Origin: Dryomyza anilis
Lineage: Eukaryota; Arthropoda; Insecta; Diptera; Dryomyzidae
Length of the DNA stretch: 64,000 bases
NCBI GenBank assembly: GCA_951804985.1
Contig: OX638133.1
Location: 10,870,501-10,934,500, forward strand
Reading direction: 5' to 3'
Made by a program: the position numbers and the translations under genes. Shown here in pieces: positions 22,390-33,479 of this stretch. Every line of letters starts with the position of its first letter. The first letter of the stretch is position 1. Under the pieces are notes generated by a model. It did not search any database and was not told the origin of the DNA. It worked only from the letters and a program-made list of their open reading frames with translations.

Positions 22390-22533
22390 CAACCTATGTA
22401 CATGTTCATGATATTGAAGAATGCTGTGCATCAAACCAAATGCCATTCAAATTATTTTGTTCGTTCATTTTTTGCCATACTTCTCAGTTCTCAAGTAATT
22501 CTTGTTCGACATGCATAAATGTTTTATAATATA
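22390..22533 (+). mobile_element. AT-rich MITE family B fragment
   Basis: GTACATGTTCATGATATTGAAGAATGC through TTTTTTGCCATACTTCTCAG and AATGTTTTATAATATA matches the middle of the copies at 5433 and 13447. It is cut at 22533 where the Helitron-like terminus CTAGCTGG begins. Confidence 0.7.
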
Positions 22534-23190
22534 CTAGCTGGACCCGTGCACGACTCGTGCCAAGATTTTGTGAATGCAAGGATATGGAGTGATTTTACTA
22601 ATATAACGAACATTTTTATTATTTATATATTCTCCGTAGAATTCTTCACCGTAGAGTTTTCCCAGTTTAAATTTTAGTGTGGTGAGTTTAAGTGTTGTGA
22701 GTTTTAGTGTGGTGAGTTTTAGTGTAGTGAATTTTAGTGTAGTGAATTTTAGTGTGGTGAGTTTTAGTGTGGTGAGTTTTAGTAAGATGAATTTTGGTGT
22801 GGTGAGTTTTAGTAAGGTGAATTTTGGTGTGATGAATTTTAGTGTGGTGAGTTTTAGTGTTGTGAGTTTTAGTGTGGTGAATTTTAGTGTAGTGAATTTT
22901 AGTGTGGTGAGTTTTAGTAAGATGTATTTTAGTGTGGTGAGTTTTAGTAAGATGAATTTTGGTGTGGTGAGTTTTAGTGTGGTGAATTTTAGTGTGGTGA
23001 ATTTTAGTGTTGTGAGTTTTAGTGTGGTGAGTTTTAGTGTAGTGAATTTTAGTGTGGTGAGTTTTAGTAAGATGAATTTTGGTGTGGTGAGTTTTAGTAA
23101 GGTGAATTTTGGTGTGGTGAATTTTAGTGTGGTGAGTTTTAGTGTGGTGAGTTTTAGTGTGGTGAATTTTAGTGTGGTGAAAAAAATAAA
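22534..23190 (-). mobile_element. Helitron-like 3' end with 15-bp minisatellite (minus orientation)
   Basis: Read on the minus strand, the element ends GGCACGAGTCGTGCACGGGT, then CCAGCTAG, followed by host T. GCACGA/TCGTGC forms a hairpin about 10 bases before the CTAG end. That is the layout of Helitron 3' termini (short hairpin, CTRR, insertion before T). From 22677 to 23180 it carries about 33 copies of a 15-bp unit, GTGTGGTGAGTTTTA or GTGTGGTGAATTTTA. The first ~95 bp match the inverted end at 28250-28345 at roughly three in four positions. The 5' end was not found. No Rep/helicase gene is present. Confidence 0.65.
22677..23180 (+). repeat. 15-bp minisatellite, array 1
   Basis: Unit GTGTGGTGAGTTTTA with three variant types (AGTAAGATGAATTTTG, AGTGTAGTGAATTTT, AGTGTTGTGAGTTTT). 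Because 15 is a multiple of three and the units lack stops, both strands stay open for about 190 codons; that is no evidence of a protein. Confidence 0.97.
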
Positions 23191-23349
23191 ATTTCAGAAA
23201 AATTATAATTTCGAAAAAAAAAATGTTTGTACATTTTTTGTTCAATTTTATTTTCAATTAAAATTTTTTATTTCGAAAAACAATTTTATAAGTTTTGGAA
23301 AATTCATAAAAAAAATTACATCAATTAAAATATTTTGAAAAAAAAAAAA

Positions 23350-24060
23350 TTTAAAAGTTAAATTATGGCATACAACTAAACAATTATTAAATTTAATAAA
23401 AATGTTCTGTAAAATTCCAATTCAGAATTTTATCTGACCATACATGCAACTTGTCCCCTGCTGAATTAAATTTCAATAATATAAATTCTCTCAGACCCTG
23501 GGCCTTATTCTCATTTGGTGAGAAATATAAAATGAAAATAAGTTTAAAACTATTTTCATATTCTGTTAATTATATAAAAAAATAGTTTTTGTCTCATTTT
23601 CATTTCCATTTCATATTTCTCTTCAAATGAGAAAAGGGCCCCATTTATGAATTCAAATTCTTAATTTTAATGAAAAAAATTCCATTTTCAATTTGTATCT
23701 TTTTGTTTAAATCAGCTTTACCATTCCTGAATATCAATTAACCATTTGCGAATTCTGTTTGACATTATCGTAATTCAACTGGTTCTTTTCTGATCTCTTA
23801 TTAATTATTAAATTCTGTATTCTTTTAGAACATTTTTATATAAATGTATGCTAAATATTCCAAATTTTATATCTCACTTGCTAACAGCAATTTGTTCCAT
23901 TTCCAACAATTCTGTTTCCATGCAAATCATAGTTTTTAATTAAATATTTGACTTGTTTTTAATCAAGTGTCATTTTTATGAATACTATTCAATTATTTTG
24001 AAATTCAGTTTCGAATAATAGAAAGTTAATTAAAAAAGCAATATAATGTTTTCAATCGTC
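23350..24060. other. AT-rich DNA
   Basis: No gene seen. An inverted pair (CTCATTTGGTGAGAAATATAAA near 23512 and TTTCATATTTCTCTTCAAATGAG near 23610) marks a possible small foldback element of about 130 bp. Confidence 0.4.
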
Positions 24061-24079
24061 TTTTTATTTTACGGAAAGG

Positions 24080-24720
24080 TCTTCCTCCACTATTACCTCT
24101 CCAGATAGATTTCCGCAGACAATTCTTCTCCAAGACTATTTTTCTTCGAAATAATACATGACTGAATTTTTATTCATCAGGAGAATTCTATTCCAGGCAC
24201 TTCTTCCACACAAAATAACGTTTTCCAGAGACAATACATTCCAGGAACATTATTTCGATAATATTTTTCACCGAGACAATACTGTTTTGTAGATTTTTTT
24301 TTCGCACCAGATTTTTCAAGATCCCCGAACAGTTTATTTCAGGGCATTTTTCCCCAGACAGCTCTTCCCCGAGAAAATTTCTTATCTGTTTCTTCAAGAT
24401 TAATTTCGCTAAAAATATTTTAATATATTATAATTTATGGGAAAACAGTCCGGCGAAGATTCGTCCATAGAAGATATCTTGGAAAGTATTGTGTGAGAGA
24501 CAAATTTTCGGGGAACAATTATTTCACTTTCATTCGCTTTAATGTCTCAATCACTAAGTGTTTTATCCGGGACGGAATCAAATTCTGACGGTTTCGTGAA
24601 GAACTGTCTAAAGAAGTTATGTTTGGGAGAGCACTGTTATGGACAGAACTGTCTAGAGAAAAACTATCTGGTGCAGAATTGTCTTGTGTAATAATTTTCG
24701 GGAAGGGATTTTCGACTCAA
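24080..24720. repeat. Degenerate repeat family I (GAAGAATT / AATTCTTC motifs)
   Basis: Irregular repeats of short motifs such as TTCTTCTCCAAGAC, CCCCAGACAGCTCTTCCCCGAG, then in the other orientation GAACTGTCTAGAGAAAAACT. The same style fills 33480-35215, 50610-52370 and 53340-53600. No coding capacity. The period is about 15-25 bp but poorly kept. Confidence 0.5.
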
Positions 24721-25084
24721 TTGCGTAAATAACAAAAAGTATTTTTTATGACGGTGCAAAATCCCTATAAGACGAATTACTTTATATTAAACTACAGCAT
24801 AAATAATAGAAAAAAAAAACAGTAGTCTCAGCAATTACTGATCCATATATCTCAAAGCCATTAATAAACGTACATAAAACCAATAAAATAAAACAATTAA
24901 TAAACCATAAATAGTCTGGTTTACAAATAAATAACTCGATGCCAATAAATAAATTTGAAGCACTTAATGCACAACGCAAAGGACCAACCAAAAAAAAATG
25001 ACAGCGTGTGATGAGACATCCATCTGACTATCTGTTTGACTTTCTGTATGTCTATCTATTTGTACGTAAATTGGCTTTACTCAT

Positions 25085-25800
25085 TGAAACAATTTGAGCT
25101 GGATTTCAGGCAGATTTACAGCAATACCAAAACAATCCAAAAAAAAAAAAAACAACACACACAAAACCCACATAGTGGTTGGCAATAAATTCCCGAAAAC
25201 ATTTTGATAGATATGCTGAAGGCATGAAACCATCAAGCGAACCAAAAGCATTTCGTTGTTTGGACAAACGAGAGTTTATTCCGGGAGTTTATTCAACTCG
25301 AACAGGACCAAATGGGATGCCCGACAAGCGAACTGTTAGTTATTGTAATGGTTTATATGGTAGGCGTACAGTTGGTTGGCTTAAGTTTAGCATGGCATAA
25401 AAACATAAATCAAATCAAGGATTTAAACAGCATATTGTCTGAGGCACGCAAAGCATTAACAACGAATCACAATTAAAAGTAAATTAATTTGTGAATTTAG
25501 ACGGTGGTTTTAGCGACACCTGCAAAGGTATGAAATAAATATAATTTTCGTAGAATACAAAGTCAACAGCAGCAGCACAAAACAAAAGATTTTGCGAAAG
25601 TTTCGCTTGTAACATTTACAGCAAAATTATTTAAAGTGAAGCAACCACAATAGGCAAAATGTTTTTCCGCCAAAACCTTGCTCAAACCATAAGGTTCTCC
25701 TTGAACGGTAGACCGATAAACATCAACGGAACATCTGCTAGGGATACCAAACCGTACCATTTACGTGGCATAACCTAAAAGGATACCGCACTCCAAGAAT
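25085..25800. other. Complex non-repetitive island with small open frames, function unknown
   Basis: Less AT-rich than its neighbours. A plus-strand frame from ATG 25224 gives 58 residues (starts MKPSSEPKAF, ends KFSMA), and another at 25659-25778 gives MFFRQNLAQTIRF and so on to HLRGIT (39 residues). On the minus strand 25760-25563 is open from an ATG. None resembles a family I know, and no splice set could be justified. It may be a small gene, a non-coding RNA or old unique DNA. Confidence 0.25.
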
Positions 25801-26628
25801 TGCGATATTTATCTGTGGAATTTGCGGCAGACTTCTTGTTTGTTTTTTTGTGAAAATGGTGGGCATTTTATGTGGCTATTTAGTTTATTTTTTTAATTTT
25901 TGGTTTTTCATTTTATTTTTTCTATATTTATAATAATGTTTTCAATGAATTTTTAGAATTAATTAACTTATTTCAAGTAGCGTTATTGAGAAAGAGGCTC
26001 GTTATAATGTTTTGAATTTAATTAAGCCGCTTTTATATTTTAAAACAGTAAAATAAATTTCTTTCACTTTCTGACTTTTAAACAGTATAAGTTTTAATAA
26101 GTATGGGTCTGTTTTGAATCAATTTGTTATATTTATTATTATTTATTATTTGTTATTGTTATTATTGTTATATTGATATTTGTTATAGTCAGCCTAGCAA
26201 ATGTTTGATTAATAAATATATTAAAAATTTATCAAAATAGCTAAGACCTTTTTTAATTAGACTGTATGTCTTAAAAAAAGCATATATGAAAGCATCGAAA
26301 CTTGCAAAATGAATTTCTATTGCAATCTGTTTAAGGAATATGTCGGCAAAATTAATAATTTTAGCTGATTTTTAAAATTATGTTAAATATTATTTCCCAT
26401 TTTGGTCATACTCTTATATCGTTTAGATTTGTTTGTTTATTGGGCTTTAGGCCAAGTTAAAAATAAGTATTTTAAATATTCAAAAATGACAAATTATTGA
26501 AATTTTCAGTAATTTATGTTTTTTTTTATCTCATAAAAACGAAAACAATTTTTTAACAGTGCCTAAAAAACACATGCCGGAATGCATCGTAAAATATATT
26601 AGGACGTGTCTCATTTGAGGCATTTGCT

Positions 26629-26800
26629 ATGGAAATTGGTTTTTCATTAGAGCGGCAGCAATTTTTCTCCGATTGCCGCAAATGTAATCGAACGGTATTT
26701 GTCACACCCGACATCAGTGGTTGGAGCGTGCGTACACTGAAAAGAAATAAAGCTGATCAAACATTAAAAAGTTTACAAAAAAAGAAAACTAATATCTATA
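26629..26800 (+). pseudogene. Possible LITAF-like half domain (orphan exon)
   Basis: An ATG frame reads MEIGFSLERQQFFSDCRKCN followed by RTVFVTPDISGWSVRT and then loses protein-like character. The DCRKC knuckle and its distance from the start resemble first exons of the LITAF-like genes at 761 and 16057. The expected second knuckle (HxCxxCG) was not found within the next 14 kb, and a TIR element begins at 26804. Best explained as a relic or a gene whose second exon is lost. A chance frame is also possible. Confidence 0.3.
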
Positions 26801-26803
26801 TAT

Positions 26804-27364
26804 ATGGGCCTTTCCTCACCAAATCGACCAGCGGTTGGAACTCACCTTCTTCGATTTCAATGAAATTTTAGCAACTGATAAAGGGAAATTATTTTTTTAA
26901 ATGTGATGCAATCAAAATACCATCTAGAAATTTAGCATGAACATTTATAATGAATTGACGAAAACTTAGGATTTTTTTCAGAATTTTAAAAAGGGTCCTT
27001 TTTAAGTACATCAATTTTGAAGTGCAAGGATAATGACCACGGGCCACGTGTTACCGTTTGGAAATTACAACTTAATTTTTCTAAAACCTTGTTCTATTAG
27101 CTTTAAAACGAGCCATTAACGGAGTTTCTAGCATTTCTAGTTCAAGAGATATTTAAATATGAACAACAGTACAGAAGTGATTTTTGGCACTTTTTTTCCA
27201 ACTTTGAGCCACTGTATCTCTGGAAGTAGTGGTCGGAAAAAATAAAAAAAATTGATTAGTGCATGTCTCGATACCCTTTATCAGTTGCCAAAAGTTCATT
27301 AAGGTCGAAAAGGTAAAATCTCAAATTTGACTTTTTTTGGTCGATTTGGTGTGGAATGGCCCAT
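26804..27364 (+). mobile_element. TIR element family E (GGCC-TTCCAC ends), copy 1
   Basis: Ends GGGCCTTTCCTCACCAAATC and inverted GATTTGGTGTGGAATGGCCC. It shares the core (TTATCAGTTGCC, TGAGCCACTGTATCTCTGGA, GATAATGACCACGGGCCACG) with the inverted copy at 46031-46648. About 560 bp, with no transposase frame. The flanks are ATAT repeats, so the target duplication cannot be read with confidence. Confidence 0.8.
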
Positions 27365-27365
27365 A

Positions 27366-28345
27366 TAAAACTCTTGGTCCGTCTGTCAGTCTGTAGGTCT
27401 GTCTGTCTGTATGTTTGTTCCAGCATCACGTCTAAACCGCTGAACCGATTTAACTGAAATTTTGCACCAGGATACTATGTAGTCCGGAGGGTGTCATAGG
27501 CTATATATGGGCGGGATTGGACAAAGGGGCACCTCCCATACAAGCAAAGAAGATGAAACAAAAACTCAAATACAAAAAAAAAATACAAAAACAAAAGCAA
27601 AAATCAAATACAAAATCAAAAATAAAAGCACAAAACTTAACTCAAAAACAACAGAAAAATTCACCACACTAAAATTCACCACAAAAAAATTCACCACACT
27701 AAAACTCACCACACTAAAATTTACCAGACTAATTTTCACCACACTAAAATTCACCACACAAAAACTCACCACACTAAATTTCACCACACTAAAACTCACC
27801 ACACTAAAATTCACCACACTAAAATTCAACACACTAAAACTCACCACAGTATATTTTACCACACTAAAACTCACCACACTAAAATTCACCACATTCAAAT
27901 TGACCCACTTAAACTGACCACACTAAAATTCACCACACTTAAATTCAACACACTAAAACACACAAAATTCACTACACTTAAACTCACCACACTAAAATTC
28001 ACCACACTAAAACTCACCACACTAAAACTCACCACGATAAAACGAACCACACTAAAACTTCTACTGGGAAAAAGTCTACGTGGAAGAATTCTACGGGAAA
28101 GAATTCTACTGGAAAGAATTCTACGGGGAAGCACAGTCTGAGAAAGAATTGTCTATGAGAAAAGTTGTTTTATAGGATAATTAGTATGGTTTTGGTTACT
28201 ACATTTATAAAACCAATAAAAAAACGTCCACAGCGAAGCACGGGTCCCTGATATAAATAATAAAAATGTTATTTATATTAATAAAATTGCTCAATAACCT
28301 TGCATTTACATAATATTTGCACGTGTCGTGTACGGGTCCAGCTAG
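27366..28345 (+). mobile_element. Helitron-like element with 15-bp minisatellite (plus orientation)
   Basis: The 3' end reads GCACGTGTCGTGTACGGGTC then CCAGCTAG at 28338-28345, followed by T. It mirrors the terminus at 22534. The 27655-28060 part is about 27 copies of the 15-bp unit in the opposite orientation to array 1 (ACACTAAAATTCACC). 27366-27500 holds a GTCTGTCTGTCTG stretch and CTAAACCGCTGAACCGATTT, a degenerate sequence often seen in insect non-autonomous elements. The left limit is uncertain because TIR element E abuts it. Confidence 0.6.
27655..28060 (-). repeat. 15-bp minisatellite, array 2 (inverted relative to array 1)
   Basis: Units ACACTAAAATTCACC and ACACTAAAACTCACC repeat with variants. 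The reverse complement equals the unit at 22677-23180. It is followed by GGAAGAATTCTACGGGAAAG-type motifs, also present inverted at 22630-22665. Confidence 0.95.
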
Positions 28346-28349
28346 TAAT

Positions 28350-29064
28350 GAATAAATTCATATGTGTGAAAAACTTAACAATTTTAAATGAACAATACAT
28401 ACATATAATTAATTTCTTTATTAATCTTATAATAATTTCATAGTTTAGGGGGAAATTATGCCAATGAACAAATTCATTTAATTAAAATTATGAATTTTTA
28501 TTTATTAAATAATGTAAACATTTTTCACGATTCATTATTTTAATGTATAGTATTAATTTGTTCATGCATACAATGAAAAGTTTTAAAGACAGTAAAAGAA
28601 CCCTTATTCCAAATGATGAATGATTGAATAAAAAACATACATTGTAATGAATAAATTCATACTTTTGAAGAACTTTTCATTATTTCTATGAAATATCTTT
28701 AATAGAATTTCATTTATGAATAACAATTTAGTATTTTAGTATTTTAAATGCCATTTTATTTAAAAATGGTAAATAGTCATTGCATTTATATACAAATTCA
28801 TAATATAAAGGAATTTAAAATTTTGTATGTTTATTAATTTTATAAATTTATGCAGTAAACTTTGTTTATAGAATGTTTTCATGTTAATGAATTCATACTA
28901 TTGAATAACTTTACATTGTTTCTATGTATATTTCATCAATATTATGAAACTCTAATCTACGTCTCTTACGGAAACTAAAATAAGAAAATTTAAAATTTGT
29001 GTATAGACATTTTCGTATAATCTTTGTAAAAATGTTTGTTTTTAAAAGTGGTGTCGATATTCAG
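28350..29064. other. AT-rich DNA
   Basis: Very AT-rich, with ATGAATAAATTCAT palindromes that recall MITE family B remnants. No gene. Confidence 0.45.
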
Positions 29065-29066
29065 AT

Positions 29067-30243
29067 ATCGTCACTATCATGCCAAAGGGGCGAATGTGTA
29101 ATTTTTGACATTTGCGTTTTTTTACATTTTTTAATGTAGTTTTTCCTGAAGTATACTATACCAAAATAGTGTGTGGTTTTGTTGGATATTTCTAGCCACA
29201 AAAGACAAAACCCAAAAGGGCGAAATCGAAAAATATAATATGTTGTTATGCCAAAAGGGCAAATCTTTTCGTTTTTTTAGCCATAACTTTTTATTGGTAT
29301 AAGATAAAATAGTAGTGTGTAGGCACTAATTCTTTGTTTTTAAAGCACCTATCGATCAGCATTATTTTAAAATATATTTTTTAAATTTTGAATATTTGCA
29401 AGAAAAATGTTTAGAAAATTATTTTTAAATAATGATGCCTCTTTATTTGCGCAAGATAAAACAGTCATATAAAGGTATTAATGGTTTGCTTTCAAAGCAC
29501 CTATCGATTGGCATCATTATTTAAAAATAATTTTCCAAATATTTATTTGCCATTTGTTATTTGCCAGAAAAATGTTTGTCAAAATATTTTGAAATACTGA
29601 TGCCAATCGATAGGTGCTTTAAAACAAACAATTAATGCTTTTACATCACTATTTTATCTGGCACCAATAAAGAGTTATTGCAAAAAAACGAAAAGATTCG
29701 CCCTTTTGGCATGACAAGATTTTCAAATTTCTTCGTTTTTCTGCTATAACTCTTTATTGGAGCAAGATAAAATAGTGATGTAAAGGCATTAATTGTTTGT
29801 TTTTAAAGCATATATCGATTGGCATCATTATTTCAAAATATTTTGTCAAACATTATTTTTCAAATAACAAATGGCAAATAAATACTTGGAAAATTATTTT
29901 TAAATAATGATGCCAATCGATAGGTGCTTTGAAAACAAACCATTAATACCTTTATATGACTATTTTATCTTGCGCAAATAAAGAGTTATGCGTAAAAAAC
30001 AAAAATATTTGCGTTTTGGTCAGGATATAGCCTCATAAAATCCATATTTATAATTCAGTAAGTTATCCAAATTCAAAGATATTTTACATACGTTATAAAA
30101 ATTGACGAATAAACCAAACTAACAGAAAAAATTGAAAAAAAAATCTAAATTTTGCTAATTTTTAAAGCACTTTAAACTTTAAAATTTGATTTACCAACAT
30201 TTTGAAAAATGCACATTCGCCCCTTTGGCATGACAGTGACGAT
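29067..30243. mobile_element. Foldback element family C, complete copy 2 (~1.18 kb)
   Basis: Terminal inverted repeats ATCGTCACTATCATGCCAAA on the left and TTTGGCATGACAGTGACGAT on the right. Several inner GGGCGAA/TTCGCCC boundaries and the GCACCTATCGATTGGCATCA motif alternate in orientation, so the DNA could fold into multiple hairpins. No protein is encoded. This is the longest of three copies. Confidence 0.85.
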
Positions 30244-30244
30244 G

Positions 30245-31918
30245 TTATAATGTTGTACAATTTTTATGTTCAGTGTAACTGAGTCTGTCTAACAATGGGG
30301 TGGACCGAGGCAAGCAGCTGTTGTGTGTGTGTGTGTGTATTTGTTTTTGTATTTGTATCTGTCAAAAAGTGTTACATGCATTTTGACAAATTGACTTTCG
30401 TTCGTTTTTTTCGACTCAATTTTTTTTTTATTAATTTTATTTGAATGCCAAGAATTGATGACAAGTAGTCGACACGCATGGCTACATATTGTTTGACATT
30501 GGTAATTTTCTACAATTGTTGGGGTTTTTGCAAAAATAATAAAAAAAATACCTATGTGGTAATGAAGCTCGAAAGATATGTAAATTATATTTTTGTATTC
30601 CAAATAATATTTTGAAAACAAATTACTAAATTAATATTTTGCGCGAATTATGCTAAAATTGAATAAAGAACGTATTACCTAAAAATTTGAATTATAATTT
30701 TAATAAAAATTAAAAATCAAACATAGCTTATTTACCATGTGGTTATAACATTTTAAAACATCGAAAAAATAAACATTTTAGACATCATTCTCTTTGAAAT
30801 TGTTAACATTTTTCATGAATGTTCCATAAAACTAAAGTAAGAAATATTCAAAATTTTGCACCTGATAATTCCAGAAATATGGCGACCTAAAAAGTAAGAA
30901 AATGGTTTACAAATCACAAGCGTGGGTTAACCTGATTGCGTTTATATTAAAAAATAGTTCACATGCAAAGTCAATTGAGGTATTCGTTAAGGGCCGTTTT
31001 CACAATGTCCAGTTAAGTGTTTCAATTCCATATATTCTATTGGTAACTCTGAGTTTAAGTGGCAGTAGTGCTTAACCGAAGATTGGTGAAAACGGCCCTA
31101 AAAGGTATTGATATTAAAGGTTTATTTAGTGTTTCTTTTTCTTTTATTCCTGTATTTTAAAATAAGTGTTTTTATTTAAAGTTTTTGATTTTTGATTTTT
31201 TATTTTTTAAATTGCATTAATTTGTTTTTAGTTTTTTTGAGTTTAATTTTAATTTTTGTATTTTTCTTGTTATATTATATCCTTTCATTTTTCTTTAACT
31301 CGCCGCTCATTAGCAAATAGAATCCTTCAAATACTTCTAATTTTCACAAAAATTTTCACAACCCAATACTCAATATTTCACTTCAAAATTGAATACTTTT
31401 TTTTTATTTCCGCTTTAGACAGCACCACATTTCTTAGCACTTTTTGCGTCTATTACCATTCCGTCACTGCTGCATAATCTATTGGCTGAAGTGTCAAAAA
31501 ATATCATTTCGCACGTTTCACTTTAATAAGTGATATTTATCTTGCAGTCTCCCAAAAGAACGCTGACATTGACAGTAACTGCATTAAAATTGAAATCCAC
31601 ATGAACATTTTCATCTACATATTAGCAGCTACTCAAAAGAAATATTCTCTAATGATTTCAGTTACTGCTGCCATTGACAATGAAATGTGATAATTTATAA
31701 AAATAATTTCAATGTGATATTTTCACTCTATCTACATTTTACACATGAGCTGCATTAAATAGTCACTTTACTTAATTTACCTTGAAATTCCTTTGGAATG
31801 TTATTGATGTTGATAGAATTGCTGGGGAATTTAATTGACTCACCATTAATTTATATATTTGGAATATTTGAAAATTTATTTTTAATTTCAGCATTTTACA
31901 GAAGGGACTCATATAAAT
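30245..31918. other. Intergenic DNA, no supported gene
   Basis: A (TG)n tract lies at about 30322-30341. An inverted pair AAGGGCCGTTTTCACAATGT (30988) and GAAAACGGCCCTAAAAGG (31088) bounds a ~115-bp possible MITE. The rest is AT-rich. Confidence 0.4.
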
Positions 31919-31919
31919 A

Positions 31920-32235
31920 AAGGGTTTTTCAATAAGAGCGCTGCAAAAATTTTTTCAATGGTTTTTCAACAGGGACGCTACAAAAGTATTGCGACAGGGA
32001 CAGCAAACGACGCCATATTTCTTGCCGCTCTTTTGACATTTCTCTTCAGTAAGGTTTGCCATTTCATGATGGAAAGATATACGAATTCGAATTTCGGTAG
32101 TAAATTTTAATAATTTCGACTCGTTGGCTCGTATATCTTTCCATCATGAAATGGCAAACTTTACTGAAGAGAAATCTCAAAAGAGCGGCAAGAAATATGG
32201 CGTCGTCCCTGCTGTCCTTGTCGCTCTACTTTTGC
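31920..32235. mobile_element. Palindromic TA-MITE, copy e (right end lost)
   Basis: The left end AGGGTTTTTCAATAAGAGCG is preceded by TA. Both inner arms are present. The right arm stops at TCGCTCTACTTTTG (32234), where the GAAATTCAG array begins. Confidence 0.85.
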
Positions 32236-32940
32236 TGAAATTATTCCCAAAATTCAGAAATTCCATTTGAAATTTAGAAGACATCAATTGAAATTCAGAA
32301 ATTTGTATTTGAAATAAAAAAAAAATCACTTGAGATTCAGAAATTACATTTGAAATTCAGAAGACATCACTTGAAATTCAGAAATTACATTTGAAATTAA
32401 AAAAATCACTTTAAATTCAGAAATTCGATTTAAAGTTCAGAAGACATCAATTGAAATTCAGTAATTCCGTTTGAAATTCAGAAGACATCAATTGAAATTC
32501 AGAAATTTCAATTTGAAATTCGGAAACTTTCCATTTGATATTTAAATGAAAATTTGAGAATTTCAAATAAAAATGTCTGAATTTCAAATGGAATTTCGGA
32601 ATATTAAATGAAATTTTCTAGATTTCAAATATAAATTTCTGAAATTCAAAAGAAAATTTCTGAATTTCAATTGATGTCTTTTGAACTTCAAATGGAATTT
32701 CTGCATTTAAAGTGATTTTTTTTTTAAATTTCAAATGGAATCTCTGAATTTCAATTGATGTCTTCTGATTGACAAATGTAATTTCAAGTGATGTCTTTTG
32801 AATTTAAAATACAAATGTCTCAATTTCAATTGATGTCTTCTGAATTTGAAATGGAATTTCTGAATGTCCAGTAATTTCTTTTGAATTCTAATGGAATTTT
32901 TGAATTTCATTTAATATTTTCTGAATTATATTTGTAAATG
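32236..32940. repeat. GAAATTCAGAA array arranged as an inverted pair
   Basis: From 32240 to 32560 units like GAAATTCAGAAATTCCATTT and GAAATTCAGAAGACATCA repeat on the plus strand. From 32570 to 32940 the same units occur as reverse complements (AATTTCTGAATTTCAATTGATGTC). The two halves could pair into a long imperfect hairpin. Confidence 0.8.
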
Positions 32941-33065
32941 TGGTAGTTTTATAGCAAATTATTTCAAATGTCAGCATTTATAAATTTAATTATTTTATTT
33001 AAAATCGAATTTTAGTATTAAATTTGAAAGTCTCAACAAAAATAACAGGGAGCTAATTTTCAGTA

Positions 33066-33250
33066 GTTCGTCGGTGGTTCGACTGGTTAGTGCGTTGAAC
33101 TACGAACCGAAAAGTCGCTGATGTTCTGGACTACCAGGCGAAAGGTTCCGGGTTCGATCCCAGCGACTGTCAACAACAAAAAACAGAATTGTTGAATAGA
33201 AATTGTTAAGAAGCAGTAACGCCAAACTTCTATTATTATTATTATTATTG
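33066..33250 (+). mobile_element. tRNA-derived SINE, short variant
   Basis: The head contains GGTTAGTGCGTTGAACTACG (box A region) and GGGTTCGATCCC (box B). It ends with CAGTAACGCCAAACTTC and (TTA)n, as in the longer SINE copies, but the middle body is missing. A related subfamily. Confidence 0.7.
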
Positions 33251-33479
33251 ATTCTCGAGTTTATACGAAATATTGCATAAATTTATAATTTTTATAATCT
33301 GTAAAAATTTTAGGACTCGACAAAATTTTGATTTAGTTTATTATTTTTTTCGTGTGAATAATTTCCAATGAAAGCGACACGCATGAATTCAAGAATTGAG
33401 TTTGGGTTTCTGGAAATATATTCTATTTAGAATGTGTCTACGTACCGGTTTTATAGATCAGTATTTCTGCTTATGAGAT

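Noticed and set aside
22679..23338. 219-codon (+) and 189-codon (-) frames
   Set aside because: Translations of the 15-bp minisatellite on both strands; unit length divisible by three keeps them open.
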